This document shows positions 7,355-8,654 of a stretch of 8,654 nt of DNA, in pieces. The notes beneath the pieces are model-generated. The model worked only from the letters and a program-made list of their open reading frames with translations, did no database searches and was not told where the DNA came from. The stretch's first letter is position 1, and every line of letters begins with the position of its first letter. The stretch covers positions 1-8,654 of the forward strand of contig CAZIEW010000100.1 of assembly GCA_964538515.1 (NCBI GenBank), given 5' to 3'. A program made the translations under genes and the position numbers. The DNA comes from CALBZH01 sp964538515. Lineage in GTDB: Bacteria; Desulfobacterota; Syntrophobacteria; Syntrophobacterales; Syntrophobacteraceae.

Positions 7355-8004
7355 GCATTCGCGTTCTGATTGCCGACGATCATCCCGTGGTGCGTGACGG
7401 ACTGCGCTTCAGTATCGAGCGTGGTGACAGCGGCATCGAGGTTGTCGCCGAGGCGGCCAGCGGATTGGAGGTCCTGAAGCAGGCGGAGGGCTCGCCCGTG
7501 GACGTGTACATCCTGGATATCACCATGCCGGAGCTCAACGGCATCGAGACGGCCAGGGAGCTGGTCCGCCGCCAAGCCTCCGCCAAGATCATCATGCTGA
7601 GCTTTCACAACAGCAGGGCCATGGTCGAGCAAGCTCTGGCATCCGGGGCGCGGGGATACCTGACGAAGGAAACGGCAACGCGCAATGTGGTGGAGGCCGT
7701 GTGTCAGGTCGCTGCCGGTCGCGGCTTCCTGAGCCCCGATGTGGCGCACCTCATCCTGGATGATGATGCGGGCCGCGCGAGGCGCGATCGCACCTCGTTG
7801 GGAGGGGCTCCCCTGACCGCTCAGGAGCGGAAGATCCTGCAGTTGATCGCGGAAGGGCTGAGCACCAGGGAGATCGCCGTAAAGCTCGATCGTAGCGAGA
7901 ACACGATTCACGCCCATCGAAACCGCTTGATGGCGAAGCTGGGGCTGCGCAAAAGCGCTGATCTCGTCCGGTATGCCGTCCGCGAGGGCATCGCCAAGTT
8001 GTAG
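7351..8004 (+). CDS. NarL/FixJ-family response regulator
   Basis: DNA-binding transcriptional regulator, 217 aa, the presumed partner of the kinase. The receiver domain (about 1-120) has a complete active site: acidic pair Asp9-Asp10 in LIADDHPVVRDG, phospho-Asp56 in YILDITMPELNG, Ser84 in the Thr/Ser position and Lys106 in GYLTKE. A short linker leads to a LuxR-type helix-turn-helix at about 155-212 (LTAQERKILQLIAEGLSTRE, then ENTIHAHRNRLMAKLG). Length and layout are standard for the family. The ATG overlaps the kinase TGA (ATGA), which implies translational coupling and matched expression. The target promoters cannot be inferred. No clear rho-independent terminator follows the TAG at 8002-8004. 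Confidence 0.96.
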   Translation: MSIRVLIADDHPVVRDGLRFSIERGDSGIEVVAEAASGLEVLKQAEGSPVDVYILDITMPELNGIETARELVRRQASAKIIMLSFHNSRAMVEQALASGARGYLTKETATRNVVEAVCQVAAGRGFLSPDVAHLILDDDAGRARRDRTSLGGAPLTAQERKILQLIAEGLSTREIAVKLDRSENTIHAHRNRLMAKLGLRKSADLVRYAVREGIAKL

Positions 8005-8024
8005 TCTTGTATTCTGCCCGCCTC

Positions 8025-8044
8025 AGCCCTTTCGGGTGACCCCA
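8025..8044. repeat. imperfect 20-bp repeat, copy 1
   Basis: AGCCCTTTCGGGTGACCCCA matches the copy at 8259-8278 at 16 of 20 positions, sharing the core TTTCGGGT. The two copies lie 234 bp apart and in the same orientation. They could be ends of a small element or coincidence. Confidence 0.35.
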
Positions 8045-8107
8045 TTTCCCAATCTCCCGCGATATCAACTGATTCAGGATCCCTCCCGTAACTTCTCAAG
8101 AGATGGT

Positions 8108-8126
8108 GGTGGGGATTTTTCCCGCC
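8108..8126. repeat. hairpin GGTGGGGA-TTT-TTCCCGCC
   Basis: An 8-bp stem (8108-8115 with 8119-8126, two G-T pairs when read as RNA) closes a 3-nt loop. No T-run follows on either strand, so it does not qualify as an intrinsic terminator. It lies about 100 bp past the regulator stop and could still act as a 3'-end stabilising structure. Confidence 0.4.
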
Positions 8127-8258
8127 AGCCGACGGCTCAAGGATGCCGGGTCGAAAACCCGACTTACAGCTACGTGACGATACACACCCTTGCCCACCAC
8201 GGTTATTGGGAAGCTACGCAATCCGCATCTCACCTCGGAAGCCTCTATTTGCTTTTTA

Positions 8259-8278
8259 GCCTTTTCGGGTAATGCCAT
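8259..8278. repeat. imperfect 20-bp repeat, copy 2
   Basis: AGCCTTTTCGGGTAATGCCA, the partner of 8025-8044 (four mismatches). Read on the minus strand, both copies begin ATG/TGG-rich and encode a similar short P-E/K-[KR] pattern in different frames, which is not enough to claim homology. Confidence 0.35.
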
Positions 8279-8343
8279 CGCGGCGGCGTTCGTGATATGA
8301 AATGCCAAGTACCGGGCTCACCGGCTTCACCGGAGAGGGCAAC

Positions 8344-8550
8344 GTGACAGGGAAGACCTCAACCAAACGATATCTTTACATTGACGGCCGCGAGCTGAAA
8401 ATGGGGTGCCATTCCGTTTCATACCCCGCGGTGCTCAGGCAGAAGTCACCGGTTGTAATCGATACGCTCGAGCATCGCCGACCGGACAACCACGATCGCC
8501 GGTCGGCCGACATCCTGAATTCCTCAAGCGACCGGAAGCCGTGCTCCTGA
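8344..8550 (+). CDS. possible small hypothetical protein, 68 aa
   Basis: An open frame from GTG at 8344 to TGA at 8548-8550. GGAGAGGG (8332-8339) sits 4 nt before the GTG, which is the best ribosome site in this region. An in-frame ATG at 8302 has none. The product (VTGKTSTKRYLYIDGRELKM at the start) is polar, without membrane segments or a motif I know. The second half overlaps a 9-bp inverted repeat and reads like translated non-coding DNA. It may be a real small gene, the remnant of a larger one, or spurious; I lean towards remnant or spurious. Confidence 0.2.
   Translation: MTGKTSTKRYLYIDGRELKMGCHSVSYPAVLRQKSPVVIDTLEHRRPDNHDRRSADILNSSSDRKPCS
8477..8507. repeat. perfect 9-bp inverted repeat GCCGACCGG / CCGGTCGGC
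   Basis: The arms at 8477-8485 and 8499-8507 pair perfectly around a 13-nt loop. No T-run follows, so it is not a typical terminator. It could be an operator-like dyad or part of an intergenic mosaic repeat, and it makes the overlapping small ORF less credible. Confidence 0.45.
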
Positions 8551-8597
8551 GTCCCTTGGTACGGGGCCACACAAATGGGTGTCCGATAACCAACTGT

Positions 8598-8654
8598 GAT
8601 GCCCGCAAACGCGGGCATCCAGGATTTTCTGTTGGATTCCCGCCAAAAACTTGC
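8598..8654. repeat. dispersed palindromic intergenic repeat, cut by the window edge
   Basis: A perfect 9-bp stem GATGCCCGC / GCGGGCATC (8598-8606 and 8611-8619) has the loop AAAC. It is followed by CAGGATTTTCTGT and then TGGATTCCCGCC (8633-8644), the left arm of a second hairpin whose right arm starts with GC at the last two bases. This GCGGGCATCCAG...TGGATTCCCGC pattern is a widely scattered REP-like repeat in proteobacterial genomes (from general knowledge). Its minus-strand translation gives the MPAFAGIT-type peptide often misannotated as a protein. Confidence 0.7.

Larger units (their letters stand above)
8005..8343. other. non-coding or decayed region downstream of the regulator, contents unassigned
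   Basis: No recognisable gene. I see a diverged pair of about 20-bp repeats (8025-8044 and 8259-8278), a hairpin at 8108-8126 and a short stem CGGGT/ACCCG around 8147-8161. Open frames exist on both strands: minus strand about 8278-8096, and plus strand 7973-8272, which begins inside the regulator gene. None has a credible ribosome site or a family resemblance I can name. On the minus strand, the frame ending at 8096 stays open beyond its TGA down to the regulator's 3' end, so a decayed gene is possible. I found no match to riboswitch or structured RNA patterns known to me. Confidence 0.4.

Noticed and set aside
8140..8308. Possible riboswitch (cyclic di-GMP or fluoride class) on the minus strand
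   Set aside because: GCGATGGCATTACC and GGGCAAGGG recall fragments of these aptamers, but the required pairing and conserved core bases are absent.
8376..8618. Minus-strand 80-codon frame starting MPAFAGIT
   Set aside because: The opening is the translation of the palindromic repeat at 8598-8619, a well-known false protein signature. The remainder has no motif.

Overview
The window looks like an ordinary chromosomal stretch from a GC-rich Gram-negative bacterium. The style of the genes (a PBP1A with an inserted OB-like domain, a YoaA-type helicase, and a multi-PAS NarL-family sensor kinase with a Cys-rich PAS insert) suggests a deltaproteobacterium (Desulfobacterota, possibly the Syntrophobacter group). 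That placement is an impression from protein style, not a search result. The sequence is a draft: it contains a run of exactly 100 N.

Layout: (1) The left edge (1-306) holds the 3' part of a MazF-family toxin gene whose start, and presumably its antitoxin gene, lie outside the window. (2) Positions 307-660 are non-coding. They hold a short tandem 17-bp repeat and a good sigma70-like promoter (-10 TATAAT at 558-563) facing right. (3) A bifunctional class A penicillin-binding protein (662-3046) is followed after 27 bp by an XPD/YoaA-type iron-sulfur DNA helicase (3074-5056). The two are probably co-transcribed, but their functions are unrelated. (4) A scaffold gap (5059-5158) is flanked by two identical 55-bp copies of the same sequence. 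Collapsing the duplicate gives a continuous sequence in which the helicase stop and the next gene's GTG start overlap by 20 bp. (5) A two-component pair follows. It consists of a soluble histidine kinase (5192-7354: degenerate receiver, three PAS domains, HisKA_3 and HATPase) and a NarL/FixJ response regulator (7351-8004), coupled through an ATGA overlap. A second TATAAT-type promoter at the end of the helicase gene is well placed to drive this pair. (6) The right end (8005-8654) has no confidently assignable gene. It holds a diverged repeat pair, several hairpins, a doubtful 68-codon ORF and, at the edge, a dispersed hairpin repeat with the familiar GCGGGCATCC / TGGATTCCCGC signature.

The genes form three independent functions: an RNA-cleaving toxin, housekeeping envelope synthesis plus DNA repair, and a cytoplasmic signal-transduction pair. 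I see no clear new multi-gene system. The most interesting features are the Cys-rich PAS insert and degenerate receiver of the kinase, the artefactual-looking duplication around the gap, and the unexplained 8005-8340 region.
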